From contig CBDCSR010000003.1 in assembly GCA_965221785.1 (NCBI GenBank), forward strand, positions 1,550,001 through 1,614,000: a stretch of 64,000 bases of DNA, read 5' to 3'. Below are positions 43,540-52,467 of this stretch, piece by piece; positions within the stretch are counted from its first letter, which is position 1; the number at the start of each line of letters is the position of its first letter. Source of the stretch: BD2-11 sp965221785. GTDB lineage: Bacteria > Gemmatimonadota > Gemmatimonadetes > Longimicrobiales > Gaopeijiaceae. The translations under genes and the position numbers were made by a program. Below the pieces are notes generated by a model, which was not told the origin of the DNA, did no database searches, and saw nothing but the letters and a program-made list of their open reading frames with translations.

Positions 43540-46290
43540 ATGATCAGGCGAATCTTGAAGCATGTTCTGCATGTACCGGCCCTCGTCCTCGGGCCCGCGG
43601 GGGCGCTGTCGGCCCAGGGTGCGCTGGAAGGACAGGTGCGCGACGTGGCGACGGCGCGGTCCCTTGCCGGCGTCCAGATCTCATTGCCGGAACTCGGGAC
43701 AGGGAGCATCACCGACGCGGAAGGCCACTACCGGATCGCAGGCATCCCGGCCGGCACCCGGACCGTGGAGATCCGGCTCATCGGCTACCACACGGAGCGT
43801 CGCGAGGTGGTGATCACCGACGCCGTGACGACCTATCTGGACCTGGTGCTGGCACAGGAGGCCATCGCCCTGGAGGGGGTAGTCGCCATCGGCACCCGGG
43901 CCCGGCCGCGCACCGTCACCGAGTCCATGGTGCCCATCGACGCCATCCCTCCCTCGGACTTCGTCGACCAGGGCGACACCGACGTGGCCGACCTGCTGAG
44001 GACCGTGGTGCCTTCCTACAACATCAACCCGCAGGCCACCGGCGACGCGGCAAAAATCATCCGCCCCGCCAACCTGCGCGGGCTGGCGCCCGACCACACG
44101 CTGGTGCTGGTCAACGGAAAGCGGCGACATCGCGCGGCGGCCATCCTCTGGATCGGCAACGGCACTTCCGACGGGGCCCAGGGGCCGGACCTGTCGAGCA
44201 TCCCGGCCATCGCCCTGCGCCAGGCGGAGGTGCTGAGGGACGGAGCCTCCGCCCAGTACGGCTCGGACGCCATCGCCGGAGTCATGAACTTCCAGCTCAG
44301 GAACGATCGTTCCGGCGGCGCTCTCGAGGCGCGCGGCGGAGGGTTCGCGGACGGTGGAGGCGAGTCGTACACCGTGTCCGGCAACATCGGGCTGCCGCTG
44401 GGCGCGTTCGGGTTCGCGAACCTGAGCGCGGAGTACGGGAGCGCGGACGCGACCAGCCGCAGCGTGCAGCGCTCGGACGCCGCTCTCCTGACGTCGGTCG
44501 GGAACACGCACGTGCGCGATCCGGCCCAGATCTGGGGTTCCCCGAAGATCGAGGACGACTTCAAGCTCTGGGGCAACTTCGGCCACCTGCTGCGCGGCGG
44601 CACGCAGTTGTACGGGCACGCCAACTACGCCGGCGAACGGGTCACCGGCGGGTTCTTCTTCCGCAATCCCAATACGCGGGCGGCGGTCTTCAGCATCGAC
44701 GGGGGCGAAACGCTTCTCATCGGAGATGCGCTCGACGCGGAGGACGGCGTAATCGACGGATCGGCGGGATGTCCCACCGTCCGGGTGAACAACGGGTTGC
44801 CCGACCAGGACGCGCTTGCCCAGGTGTTGGGCGATCCGAACTGCTTCACCTTCCAGAAGATGTTTCCCGGCGGGTTCACGCCCCAGTTCGGAGCCGACGT
44901 GACCGATGCCTCCGTGGTCGCCGGGGTGAAGGGCCAGACCGCGGCCGGACTGCTCTGGGACGCCAGCGCCAGCTACGGCGCCAACGAGGTGGACTTCTTC
45001 ATCTTCAACACCGTCAACGCCTCGCTGGGGCCGGCGACGCCCGACGAGTTCGACCCCGGCCTCTACCGGCAGGAGGAAGTTAACGTCAACGTCGATCTCG
45101 GCTATGCCGTAAACGAAATGGTCAACCTCGCGGGCGGCGCCGAGTGGCGCGACGAGCACTTCACCATCGGCCTGGGCCAGGAGGAGTCGTGGATCATCGG
45201 GCCCTACGCGGCCCAGGGGTTCAGCGCGGGCTCCAACGGCTTCCCCGGCTTCAGCCCGATCGCTGCGGGGGACTGGCACCGCGCCAACTACGCGTTCTAC
45301 GGCGACGCGGAGGTGCTGGATCCGGAGGCGGGCCGCTGGAACCTGGGGGGAGCGCTCCGCTTCGAGAACTTCGAGGACTTCGGGGCCACCCTGAACGGGA
45401 AACTTGCTGCCCGCTACGCGCTGGTGGAGGGATTTGCGCTGCGCGGCAGCCTGAGCACCGGCTTCCGCGCGCCAACACCGGGCCAGCAGAACGCATTCAA
45501 CGTGTCGACCCAGTTCAACCGCGAACTCCGCGACCTGGTCAACAACGGCACGATCCCGTCGACTTCCAGGGTGGCCCAGCTGCGCGGCGGCGAGCCCCTG
45601 GACGCGGAGAAGTCGCGCAATCTGGCGCTGGGCGCCGTGATCGGAGCGGGTGCCTTCCAGCTTACCGCGGACTATTTCCACGTGCGGGTGTCCGACCGCC
45701 TGGCGCTCACGCAGACGTTCGATCTGACGCAGGCGGAGAAGGCCCAACTGGTCGCGGAAGGCATCTCGAGCGCGACCAACCTGCAGAACTTCCGTTTCTT
45801 CACCAACGACTTCCGGACCCGCACGCACGGCATCGACATCGTCGCGACCCTGGCGCCCTCATCGTCCAGCGATACGGAGCTCAGCCTGGCCTTCAATCAC
45901 ACCGACACGCGCGTCACCCGGTACGATCCCGACGTGGTGAACGACACCCGTATCCGGCAGCTTCAGGAAGGGCTCCCGAGGTACCGCTGGCTGGTGACCG
46001 GGAAACATGCGCTCGGCGGTGTGCGCCTGCTGGCGCGGCTCAGCTACTACGACGGCTGGTTCGATTCCCGGGATGATACCTCCTACCCCGGCAACCACCT
46101 TGTCGACCTTGAGGCGTCGTATTCGTTGAGTCAGGCGGCGACCGTGACGGTTGGAGGGCAGAACGCTCTCAACCACTATCCGCAGGAGAACCCCAACGCC
46201 GTTTTTTCGGGCAACCGATACGGTCCCAATTCGCCGTTCGGGTCGAACGGCGGCTTCTACTACCTGCGGTTCGGGTACAGGTGGGAGTAA
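43540..46290 (+). CDS. TonB-dependent receptor, second copy
   Basis: 916 aa from ATG 43540 (GGGAG upstream). Signal peptide ending GALSAQ (about 25), CarboxypepD_reg-like domain (EGQVRDVATARSLAGVQISL), plug (LRTVVPSYNINPQATGDAAK, LRGLAPDHTLVLVNGKRRHR, VLRDGASAQYGSDAIAGVMN), barrel ending with aromatic YLRFGYRWE. The plug text resembles siderophore/vitamin-type receptors, unlike the receptor at 18085. Substrate unknown. Confidence 0.93.
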   Translation: MIRRILKHVLHVPALVLGPAGALSAQGALEGQVRDVATARSLAGVQISLPELGTGSITDAEGHYRIAGIPAGTRTVEIRLIGYHTERREVVITDAVTTYLDLVLAQEAIALEGVVAIGTRARPRTVTESMVPIDAIPPSDFVDQGDTDVADLLRTVVPSYNINPQATGDAAKIIRPANLRGLAPDHTLVLVNGKRRHRAAAILWIGNGTSDGAQGPDLSSIPAIALRQAEVLRDGASAQYGSDAIAGVMNFQLRNDRSGGALEARGGGFADGGGESYTVSGNIGLPLGAFGFANLSAEYGSADATSRSVQRSDAALLTSVGNTHVRDPAQIWGSPKIEDDFKLWGNFGHLLRGGTQLYGHANYAGERVTGGFFFRNPNTRAAVFSIDGGETLLIGDALDAEDGVIDGSAGCPTVRVNNGLPDQDALAQVLGDPNCFTFQKMFPGGFTPQFGADVTDASVVAGVKGQTAAGLLWDASASYGANEVDFFIFNTVNASLGPATPDEFDPGLYRQEEVNVNVDLGYAVNEMVNLAGGAEWRDEHFTIGLGQEESWIIGPYAAQGFSAGSNGFPGFSPIAAGDWHRANYAFYGDAEVLDPEAGRWNLGGALRFENFEDFGATLNGKLAARYALVEGFALRGSLSTGFRAPTPGQQNAFNVSTQFNRELRDLVNNGTIPSTSRVAQLRGGEPLDAEKSRNLALGAVIGAGAFQLTADYFHVRVSDRLALTQTFDLTQAEKAQLVAEGISSATNLQNFRFFTNDFRTRTHGIDIVATLAPSSSSDTELSLAFNHTDTRVTRYDPDVVNDTRIRQLQEGLPRYRWLVTGKHALGGVRLLARLSYYDGWFDSRDDTSYPGNHLVDLEASYSLSQAATVTVGGQNALNHYPQENPNAVFSGNRYGPNSPFGSNGGFYYLRFGYRWE

Positions 46291-46487
46291 CGCCGACGCG
46301 CTTGGTCCGGTGGCGGCGCGAGACTACCGGAGACGGCCCAATGGCACGATAATTCGTCCGCCCTGTTCCCCGGGTCTGGCCTGGCATCCGGGTCCGGCTT
46401 GTAGGCATCTCCATCGCGCGACTGACGCGTGTGTCCGGGTCGAGCCCCGGGGCGGGTTTCGAGACCCGGACGGAAGGCTGGAGTCTG

Positions 46488-47252
46488 ATGAACGATCTGA
46501 TTGATCTGCGCGGCCGGAACGCCCTGGTCACCGGGGCATCCCGCGGCGTCGGAAGGGCGGTCGCGCTGCAACTGGCGCGGGCCGGGGCATCGGTGGGCAT
46601 AGCCTACCGGAGCCGGCGCGACGAGGCGGAGGCGGTTGCCGGGGAGGTGCGGGATCACGGCGTGGGGGCCTGGACGGCAGGCGGCGATCTGTCCCGGCGG
46701 GAGATGGTCGACGTGCTCTTCGCCCGCGCTGAGCGGGAGTTCGACGGTCTCGACATCTTCGTCGGCAACCACGGGATCTGGCCGTCCGCCGACACGCCCG
46801 TGTCCGACATCAGCGACGAGCGCTGGCACGAGACCATGGCGGCCGACCTGCACTCGGTGTTCTACACCTGCCGGAGCGCCGCGCGCGTTCTGCGGTCTGA
46901 AGGCCGGCTCGTGCTGATCGGCAGCACGGCCGGGCAGCGGGGGGAGGCGTATCACGCCGACTACGCGGCCGCCAAGGGCGCGCTGGGGTCGTTCGTGAAG
47001 AGCTTCTGCATCGAGCTCGCGCCCCGGGGGATCACGGTCAACTGCGTCGCACCGGGTTGGGTGGACACGGAGATGTCGGCCACCGCCTTCCAGAACGGCG
47101 GCCGGGAGCGCATCGCCTCCTCCATCCCGATCGGGCGCATCGCCACCGCCGAGGACGTGGCCGGCCCCGTGGTCTTCCTCTGCTCCGCGCTGGGCCGGCA
47201 TGTCACCGGCGAGATCCTGAACGTCAACGGCGGGGCCGTGCTGGCGGGGTAG
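46488..47252 (+). CDS. SDR-family oxidoreductase (3-oxoacyl-ACP reductase-like)
   Basis: 254 aa from ATG 46488. Classical SDR: GASRGVGRAVALQLARAG, GNHG, Ser in LIGSTAG, YxxxK as DYAAAKGALGSF, C-terminal GEILNVNGGAVLAG. NADP-dependent reduction of a carbonyl; the name FabG is not justified without an operon of fatty acid genes. Contrasts with the SDR at 40415 which lacks Tyr and Lys. Confidence 0.88.
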   Translation: MNDLIDLRGRNALVTGASRGVGRAVALQLARAGASVGIAYRSRRDEAEAVAGEVRDHGVGAWTAGGDLSRREMVDVLFARAEREFDGLDIFVGNHGIWPSADTPVSDISDERWHETMAADLHSVFYTCRSAARVLRSEGRLVLIGSTAGQRGEAYHADYAAAKGALGSFVKSFCIELAPRGITVNCVAPGWVDTEMSATAFQNGGRERIASSIPIGRIATAEDVAGPVVFLCSALGRHVTGEILNVNGGAVLAG

Positions 47253-47328
47253 TGTTCAGGCCTCCGGTCCGGGTACCAGGACCATCGCGCGCACGTGCCC
47301 GAACCGTTGGTTTCCCTATCTTAGGTCC

Positions 47329-49989
47329 ATGCCGCATCGACTCCTGACGCGACTCACTACCGCGCTGTCACGCCCGATTCGCGCGTGCCTCTGCGTCGCC
47401 GTACTGCTCTCCTGCGGCGACGAGCCGGCGGGGCCGCCCCCGGGAATCCCTGCCGCCCTGACGATATCCCCGACCGACCTGACGCTGACCGCCATCGGTC
47501 AGACCGAGCAACTGCAGGCGGAGGTGCTCGACCACTACGGCGATCCGGTATCCGGCCAGAGGGTGGCGTGGACGAGCGACCGGCCCGGGACGGTCATGGT
47601 CGATTTCGGCAGCGGGGTGGCCAGGGCGGTTGCGGCGGGGACGGCCACGGTGACCGCCACCTCCGGAACGCTCAGCTCGAGAATCCAGGTGACGGTGGCC
47701 CAGGAGCCGCACGCAGTCGAAAAGGTAGCCGGCGACCTCCAGGCGGGCTTCATCGGCGAAGCATTGCCGGTCGCGACCGTGGTGCGCGTGACGGATGCCA
47801 ACGGACATCCCGCGGGACTGGTTCGGGTGCAGTTCTCCGTGACGTCGGGAGGCGGTTCGGTGACGCCTGCGTCGGCCGTCACCAACCCCGCCGGCCTCGC
47901 CCAGACCACCTGGACGCTGGGAACGGCCGCCGGGCACACGCTGGCCGCCACCGCGGGGAGCGTCACTGCGGTGTTCCAGGCCACCGGGGAGCGGCTGCCG
48001 CTGACCATAGAAACCGACTCCCTCTCGCGGGCGCGGCTTACGCTCCCCTACCTCGTTCGCCTGCGCGCCAGAGGTGGCTCCACCGAGGGATATGAGTGGA
48101 GCCTCGGGGCGGCGAGCAGCCTGCCCGCGGGCCTCCGGTTCGATTCCCGCGGGACCATCCGCGGCGTTCCGGAGGATACGGCCACCGTCGTCCTCGAGGT
48201 GCGCCTCGCCGACTCGGAAGGCGGAGCGGCGGTGCGCGAGTTTACCTTGCGCGCATGCGATGCTCCGCTGGGGCTGGCACTCGGGGAGGTCCGCATACTG
48301 GAGGAGGGTGCGATCCGTGGATGTGGCTTCTACGTGCGAGCTCCCGGGGCGGGCGCCTACTACCGGGTCACGCTGGCGGGAACCGATGGCGACAACACCG
48401 CGATCACGCCGGTGGCGCTGCACGTCGAAAGGGAAGCCGCGGACGATCGGGCGGCCGCGGCCGCGCCGCCGCGGCCGGTCGCGCACCGAGCCGCAGCCTC
48501 GCGCGCGTTCCGCCAGGCCATCTCGGCCCGTGAACTGCAGGAGATCCAGGAGATCGAGCGCGCCAACGCGGCCCTCCATCGAGAGATACGCCGGCAGGAA
48601 GACGAGCTCTTCTCGCGCCTGTCGGTAGATGGTCGTCTCGAGATTCTGCCCGACCGCTCAACGGAGGTCGGAGGAGCGCTGGCCGCGGATGTTGGGCCGA
48701 GTCCGTCGACGCGCGTGTTCCGCCTGTATAATCCGACGGCCGAACCATGGGACCGCTGCGACACCTACACCACTCTTGACGCCCGCCTGGTCACGGAGAA
48801 CCGCCACATTGCCGTCTACGAAGACGCAGGCGAAGCGACAGGCATCTCCAAGGCCAACGCCGACCGGATCATCGCCTACTACGCGGACTACGGAGCCGCC
48901 GTCATCGAGGGCTATTTCGGCGGCACGAGCGACGTCAACGGCGATGGCCGGGTCGTCGTGGTCGTGGACCCGGGGCTCAACGGCATCCGGGCCTTCGTAT
49001 GGAGCGGCGATCATACCCTCCCCCGCGAGACGTGCGCCTCCTCAAACGAAATGGAGCTGGTGCGCATGAGTGCCGGCGCCTTCGCGCAACTCGACAGCGA
49101 GCGCTACTGGGCCTTCGGCGGGCTCGTACACGAGGTCAAGCACGTCAGCTCGCTCTACAAGCGGGTGCGGCATTCTCTGGGCGTAGCGGGGGAGGAGCGT
49201 CCCGACTTCCATCCGACCTGGATCGAAGAGGGCACGGCCGAGATCGCCAAGGAAATGAGTTCGCGACTCGCGTGGCAGGCTGCAGGGGGACCGGCGCTCC
49301 ACGACCGGGTGACCGGCGAGATGCTCGAGGCGGGGATCAGCGGGTCGTATCCGGAAGTGTACGGGATCGTCAACCTGATCGGCCGCACCGCATCCGCCTT
49401 CGCCTGGTTCACCGATCGTCCCAACGCGGTCACGTTCCAGCCCAGGGACCGGGGCAACGTCTACGGGAGCGGCTGGCACTATCATCGCTTCCTGCGCGAC
49501 TGGTTCGGCGCGGCCGGAACCTCGCCCGCCGGGGACGAGGCGTTCGTCACCGTGCTTAACGACTCCCTCACCGCCCCCGGCCTGTCGGGCATCGAGAGCG
49601 TCAGCGGTCTGGCATTCGACGATCTGCTGACCCAGCACGCGGTGGCCATGTCCGTGGCGGGGGCCGAGGACAGCCTGGTGGACGGCGTACCGCGCTTCTC
49701 GTCCTACGACTTTCCGGAAGTCGGGGAGTTCGCTCCCTCACTGAACGCGCCCGGGCACTATCCGTGGCCGGTGACCCGAACCGGATCGTCCGACGATACG
49801 GCTGTGCTTTGGGCGGATCTCGCGGTGAGCCGGCCGTACCGCGGCGAGCTCACCGGGAGCGGCGTGCGCTTCCACGACTTTCGCGCGGCGGAAGCGGGCG
49901 CGAGCGCGACGTTCCTCGTTGAGGTGGGGGCGGAGGATTTCGAGGTTCGCGTGATCGTGGCGCGCATTCCGTATCCCGCGAGGCCGTGA
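47329..49989 (+). CDS. Secreted Ig-like domain lipoprotein with zinc metalloprotease domain (M30-like)
   Basis: 886 aa. Lipobox VLLSCGDEP (Cys29). Big_2-type domain (about 45-125, LTLTAIGQTEQLQAEVLDHY), two more Ig-like segments including a putative-Ig He_PIG-like stretch (SSLPAGLRFDSRGTIRGVPE), then a coiled region around 400-440. The catalytic part has HExxH (HEVKH, 601-605) and a Glu in WIEEGTAE at about 633-634, the M30/hyicolysin pattern. It would cleave extracellular proteins. The Ig part may bind surfaces. Neither neighbour is obviously related. Confidence 0.8.
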   Translation: MPHRLLTRLTTALSRPIRACLCVAVLLSCGDEPAGPPPGIPAALTISPTDLTLTAIGQTEQLQAEVLDHYGDPVSGQRVAWTSDRPGTVMVDFGSGVARAVAAGTATVTATSGTLSSRIQVTVAQEPHAVEKVAGDLQAGFIGEALPVATVVRVTDANGHPAGLVRVQFSVTSGGGSVTPASAVTNPAGLAQTTWTLGTAAGHTLAATAGSVTAVFQATGERLPLTIETDSLSRARLTLPYLVRLRARGGSTEGYEWSLGAASSLPAGLRFDSRGTIRGVPEDTATVVLEVRLADSEGGAAVREFTLRACDAPLGLALGEVRILEEGAIRGCGFYVRAPGAGAYYRVTLAGTDGDNTAITPVALHVEREAADDRAAAAAPPRPVAHRAAASRAFRQAISARELQEIQEIERANAALHREIRRQEDELFSRLSVDGRLEILPDRSTEVGGALAADVGPSPSTRVFRLYNPTAEPWDRCDTYTTLDARLVTENRHIAVYEDAGEATGISKANADRIIAYYADYGAAVIEGYFGGTSDVNGDGRVVVVVDPGLNGIRAFVWSGDHTLPRETCASSNEMELVRMSAGAFAQLDSERYWAFGGLVHEVKHVSSLYKRVRHSLGVAGEERPDFHPTWIEEGTAEIAKEMSSRLAWQAAGGPALHDRVTGEMLEAGISGSYPEVYGIVNLIGRTASAFAWFTDRPNAVTFQPRDRGNVYGSGWHYHRFLRDWFGAAGTSPAGDEAFVTVLNDSLTAPGLSGIESVSGLAFDDLLTQHAVAMSVAGAEDSLVDGVPRFSSYDFPEVGEFAPSLNAPGHYPWPVTRTGSSDDTAVLWADLAVSRPYRGELTGSGVRFHDFRAAEAGASATFLVEVGAEDFEVRVIVARIPYPARP

Positions 49990-50025
49990 GGCTGATCGGC
50001 TGAAGACTCCCGCGCGACGCGTCCC

Positions 50026-51291
50026 CTACCGCCGGCCCGCCGGCACCATCCGGACGATCCTGGTGGGCGGGCCATCGATGTCGCGGGTGGTGCCGTCGAT
50101 GGCGAGGTAGATCAGTCCGTCGGGGCCCTGGCGAACGTCGCGGATGCGGCCGATATCCTGAAGCAGCGTTTCCTCGCGGACGATCCGTCGCTGGTCGAGG
50201 CGCAGCCGGACCAGGCGCTGGCCGCGCAGTCCGCCCACGAGCACGTCGCCGTGCCATTCGGGGAATGCTTCGCCCGTGTAGAAGAGCATCCCCGATACGC
50301 CGATCGAGGGAACCCAGACGTGCGCCGGCGCCTGCATGCTCTCATGCTGTGTGCCCGCGTGGATCCGGAGACCGGTTCGGTAGTGGACGCCGTACCCGAC
50401 GACGGGCCAGCCGTAGTTGCGGCCGGACTCGATCAGGTTGAGTTCGTCTCCGCCCTGCGGCCCATGCTCGTTCTGCCACAGGTCGCCGGTCCCGGGGTCG
50501 ATGGCCATCCCCTGGGCGTTGCGGTGGCCGTAGCTCCAGATTTCCGGGCGCGCACCCTCCACGTCCACAAACGGGTTGTCGACGGGGATCCGGCCGTCGT
50601 CGTGAATCCGGATCGTGGTTCCGTTGTGATTCGAGAGATCCTGGGCGGGATGCGCCGCCAGGTCGCCCACGGAAGGCCACTGCCGGTCTCCCAGCGTCAT
50701 GAAGAGGTAGCCTTCGTAGTCGAACGTGAGTCGCCCTCCCCACATCGAGCTGCGATCGGTTCCGTTCCCCGGCGCATCCGCGTGGAACAGCTCCTCGACC
50801 TCGGTCAGCCTGTCGTCGGCAAACCGGCCGCGCGCGATCGCGATGTTGCCCAGCGAATCGGGGCCGGGCCTGGTGTAGCTGAGGTAGAGGAGGCGGTTTG
50901 CGGCGAAGTCGGGATGGAGGACGACGTCGCGCAGGCCCGCCTGCTCGAATCCGTCCATGGATCGCGCCCCGCGTCCGAGGGCACGTATCTCGGGCAATCC
51001 GTCCACGGAATCGGGCAGAAGTCTCCCGTTTCGAACGATGCGGAGTCGACCCGGACGCTCCGTGACCAGAAGATCGCCCTCCGGCGTGAAGGCCATGGCG
51101 AAGGGGCGGACCAGCCCGTCGGCGACATCCTCGACACGGAAGTCGTGAAGGGCCGTCTGCACGATGGCCGGGTCGGCGGTGGACGGCGCGTCGGAGGACT
51201 GGGTACAGGCGGCCAGCAGGCCCAGCAGTCCGTGGGTTGCCAGGATGATCGGCGTGGCGTGGCGAACCCGCCGGGCGGAATCGTTTTTCAT
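50026..51291 (-). CDS. PQQ-dependent aldose sugar dehydrogenase, lipoprotein
   Basis: 421 aa. Lipobox GLLAACTQ (Cys29). Six-bladed sGDH/Asd-type propeller: LVRPFAMAFTPEGDLLVTER, catalytic His region DVVLHPDFAANRLLYLSYT, GGRLTFDYEGYLFMTLGDR, WSYGHRNAQGMAIDP, NEHGPQGGDELNLIESGRNY. Oxidises aldoses in the periplasm with PQQ as cofactor. PQQ biosynthesis genes are not in this window. Convergent with the metalloprotease gene. Confidence 0.92.
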   Translation of the reverse strand: MKNDSARRVRHATPIILATHGLLGLLAACTQSSDAPSTADPAIVQTALHDFRVEDVADGLVRPFAMAFTPEGDLLVTERPGRLRIVRNGRLLPDSVDGLPEIRALGRGARSMDGFEQAGLRDVVLHPDFAANRLLYLSYTRPGPDSLGNIAIARGRFADDRLTEVEELFHADAPGNGTDRSSMWGGRLTFDYEGYLFMTLGDRQWPSVGDLAAHPAQDLSNHNGTTIRIHDDGRIPVDNPFVDVEGARPEIWSYGHRNAQGMAIDPGTGDLWQNEHGPQGGDELNLIESGRNYGWPVVGYGVHYRTGLRIHAGTQHESMQAPAHVWVPSIGVSGMLFYTGEAFPEWHGDVLVGGLRGQRLVRLRLDQRRIVREETLLQDIGRIRDVRQGPDGLIYLAIDGTTRDIDGPPTRIVRMVPAGRR

Positions 51292-51459
51292 GGGATGAAC
51301 GATCGGTGGGATGAACGCGGCGTGGGACGAGCGATGTCCCTGCGTGCGACTCGCGGGATCTACTGCTCGCGCCGGGACCGGGCTCCTGCGAGGTTGGCCG
51401 GGCGGGCGCGTTCAATCCTACTTCCACGATCCCGGTTGGGACAGGAGGAAACGGAGCTG

Positions 51460-51915
51460 ATGACGGGGTTCGGCGAGAGTTGGCGCTCGGACGCGGACGC
51501 GCTGCGCGAACCGGGATTCCGGCACATTCTCTTCCTTTGCGTAGCCAACTCGGCGCGCAGTCAGATGGCCGAAGGGATCGCGCGCGATCTCGCGCCCGCC
51601 GTCGTCAGGGTCTCTTCCGCGGGCTCGGAGCCCGGGTCGGTGCGGCCGCAGGCGGTGACGGCTCTGGCCGAGATCGGAATCGACATCTCGGGTCAGTACT
51701 CGAAGGGCGCGGATGACGTCGCGCGTCCGGTGGATGCCGTGGTCACGCTGTGCGCCGAGGAGGTGTGCCCGGTCTGGCTCGGGGACGCGCACCGGGTGCA
51801 CTGGAGCCTGCCCGACCCGGCCGCGGCCGTCGGGAGCCCGCAGGAGCAGTTGAATGCCTTCCGGGAGGTGCGGGACGAGCTGCGGAGGCGGCTGGCGGTG
51901 CTGTTTGGCCGATAG
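51460..51915 (+). CDS. arsC: Arsenate reductase, thioredoxin-coupled (LMW-PTP family)
   Basis: 151 aa from ATG 51460, with GGAGG and GGAG upstream. CX5R loop Cys27-Arg33 (LFLCVANSARSQMAEG) and two further Cys at 98 and 103 (LCAEEVCPVW), the triple-Cys relay for reduction of arsenate by thioredoxin. Fold conserved throughout. No arsR, arsB or acr3 adjacent, so it is solitary here. Could also be a redox-type phosphatase. Confidence 0.87.
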   Translation: MTGFGESWRSDADALREPGFRHILFLCVANSARSQMAEGIARDLAPAVVRVSSAGSEPGSVRPQAVTALAEIGIDISGQYSKGADDVARPVDAVVTLCAEEVCPVWLGDAHRVHWSLPDPAAAVGSPQEQLNAFREVRDELRRRLAVLFGR

Positions 51916-51950
51916 AGGCATCCATCGGCCCCTGGTGGGGCTGGGGAAGA

Positions 51951-52343
51951 CTATGCTCCCCGGTTGAGCACCATCGCGATCACCGCGCCACCGATTCCGT
52001 AGACGACCAGCGAGATCACCGTATCGCCGAGGAGGGTGGCGGTCGTGTGCATGCCCACCATCGTCCCGTACATCATCAGGCCGAAGGCAAGGCCCATGAC
52101 GGCTCCGATGATCGCTCCGGCCTGAAAGCCTTCCTTCGCGTTCGCGACGCCCTTCCAGCCGAGGATGATGGTCAGGAACGCCGCGGAGAGGAGCTGACCC
52201 AGCGTCACCGCCCACATGACGGGCTCGGGATTGATCGCGTCGTTCGCGAAGAAGTCCGCCAGCAGTACGCCGTAGAGGAGGAAGCTCAGCACCCACAGGG
52301 TGATGCCGCCCGCGATCGTGGCCATGAGGAAGTTCTTGTTCAC
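51951..52343 (-). CDS. Hypothetical four-helix membrane protein, family A copy 2
   Basis: 130 aa from GTG 52343 (GGAGG upstream; longer upstream frame has no membrane logic). Residues NKNFLMATIAGGITLWVLSF and GWKGVANAKEGFQAGAIIGA resemble the gene at 42796-43143. Three to four helices. DUF1761-like features are possible but not certain. Function unknown. Confidence 0.7.
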   Translation of the reverse strand: MNKNFLMATIAGGITLWVLSFLLYGVLLADFFANDAINPEPVMWAVTLGQLLSAAFLTIILGWKGVANAKEGFQAGAIIGAVMGLAFGLMMYGTMVGMHTTATLLGDTVISLVVYGIGGAVIAMVLNRGA

Positions 52344-52467
52344 GGATGCCTCCGGGATGAGGGTGGCGCGTGCGCTTCGCAGGATGGCAAGATGCGGGTC
52401 CTGCACGCGGGCGTGCAATGCTGGCCCCGGAGGGCGGGACGTCTCCGGGTTCGACGAATGCGGGTCG

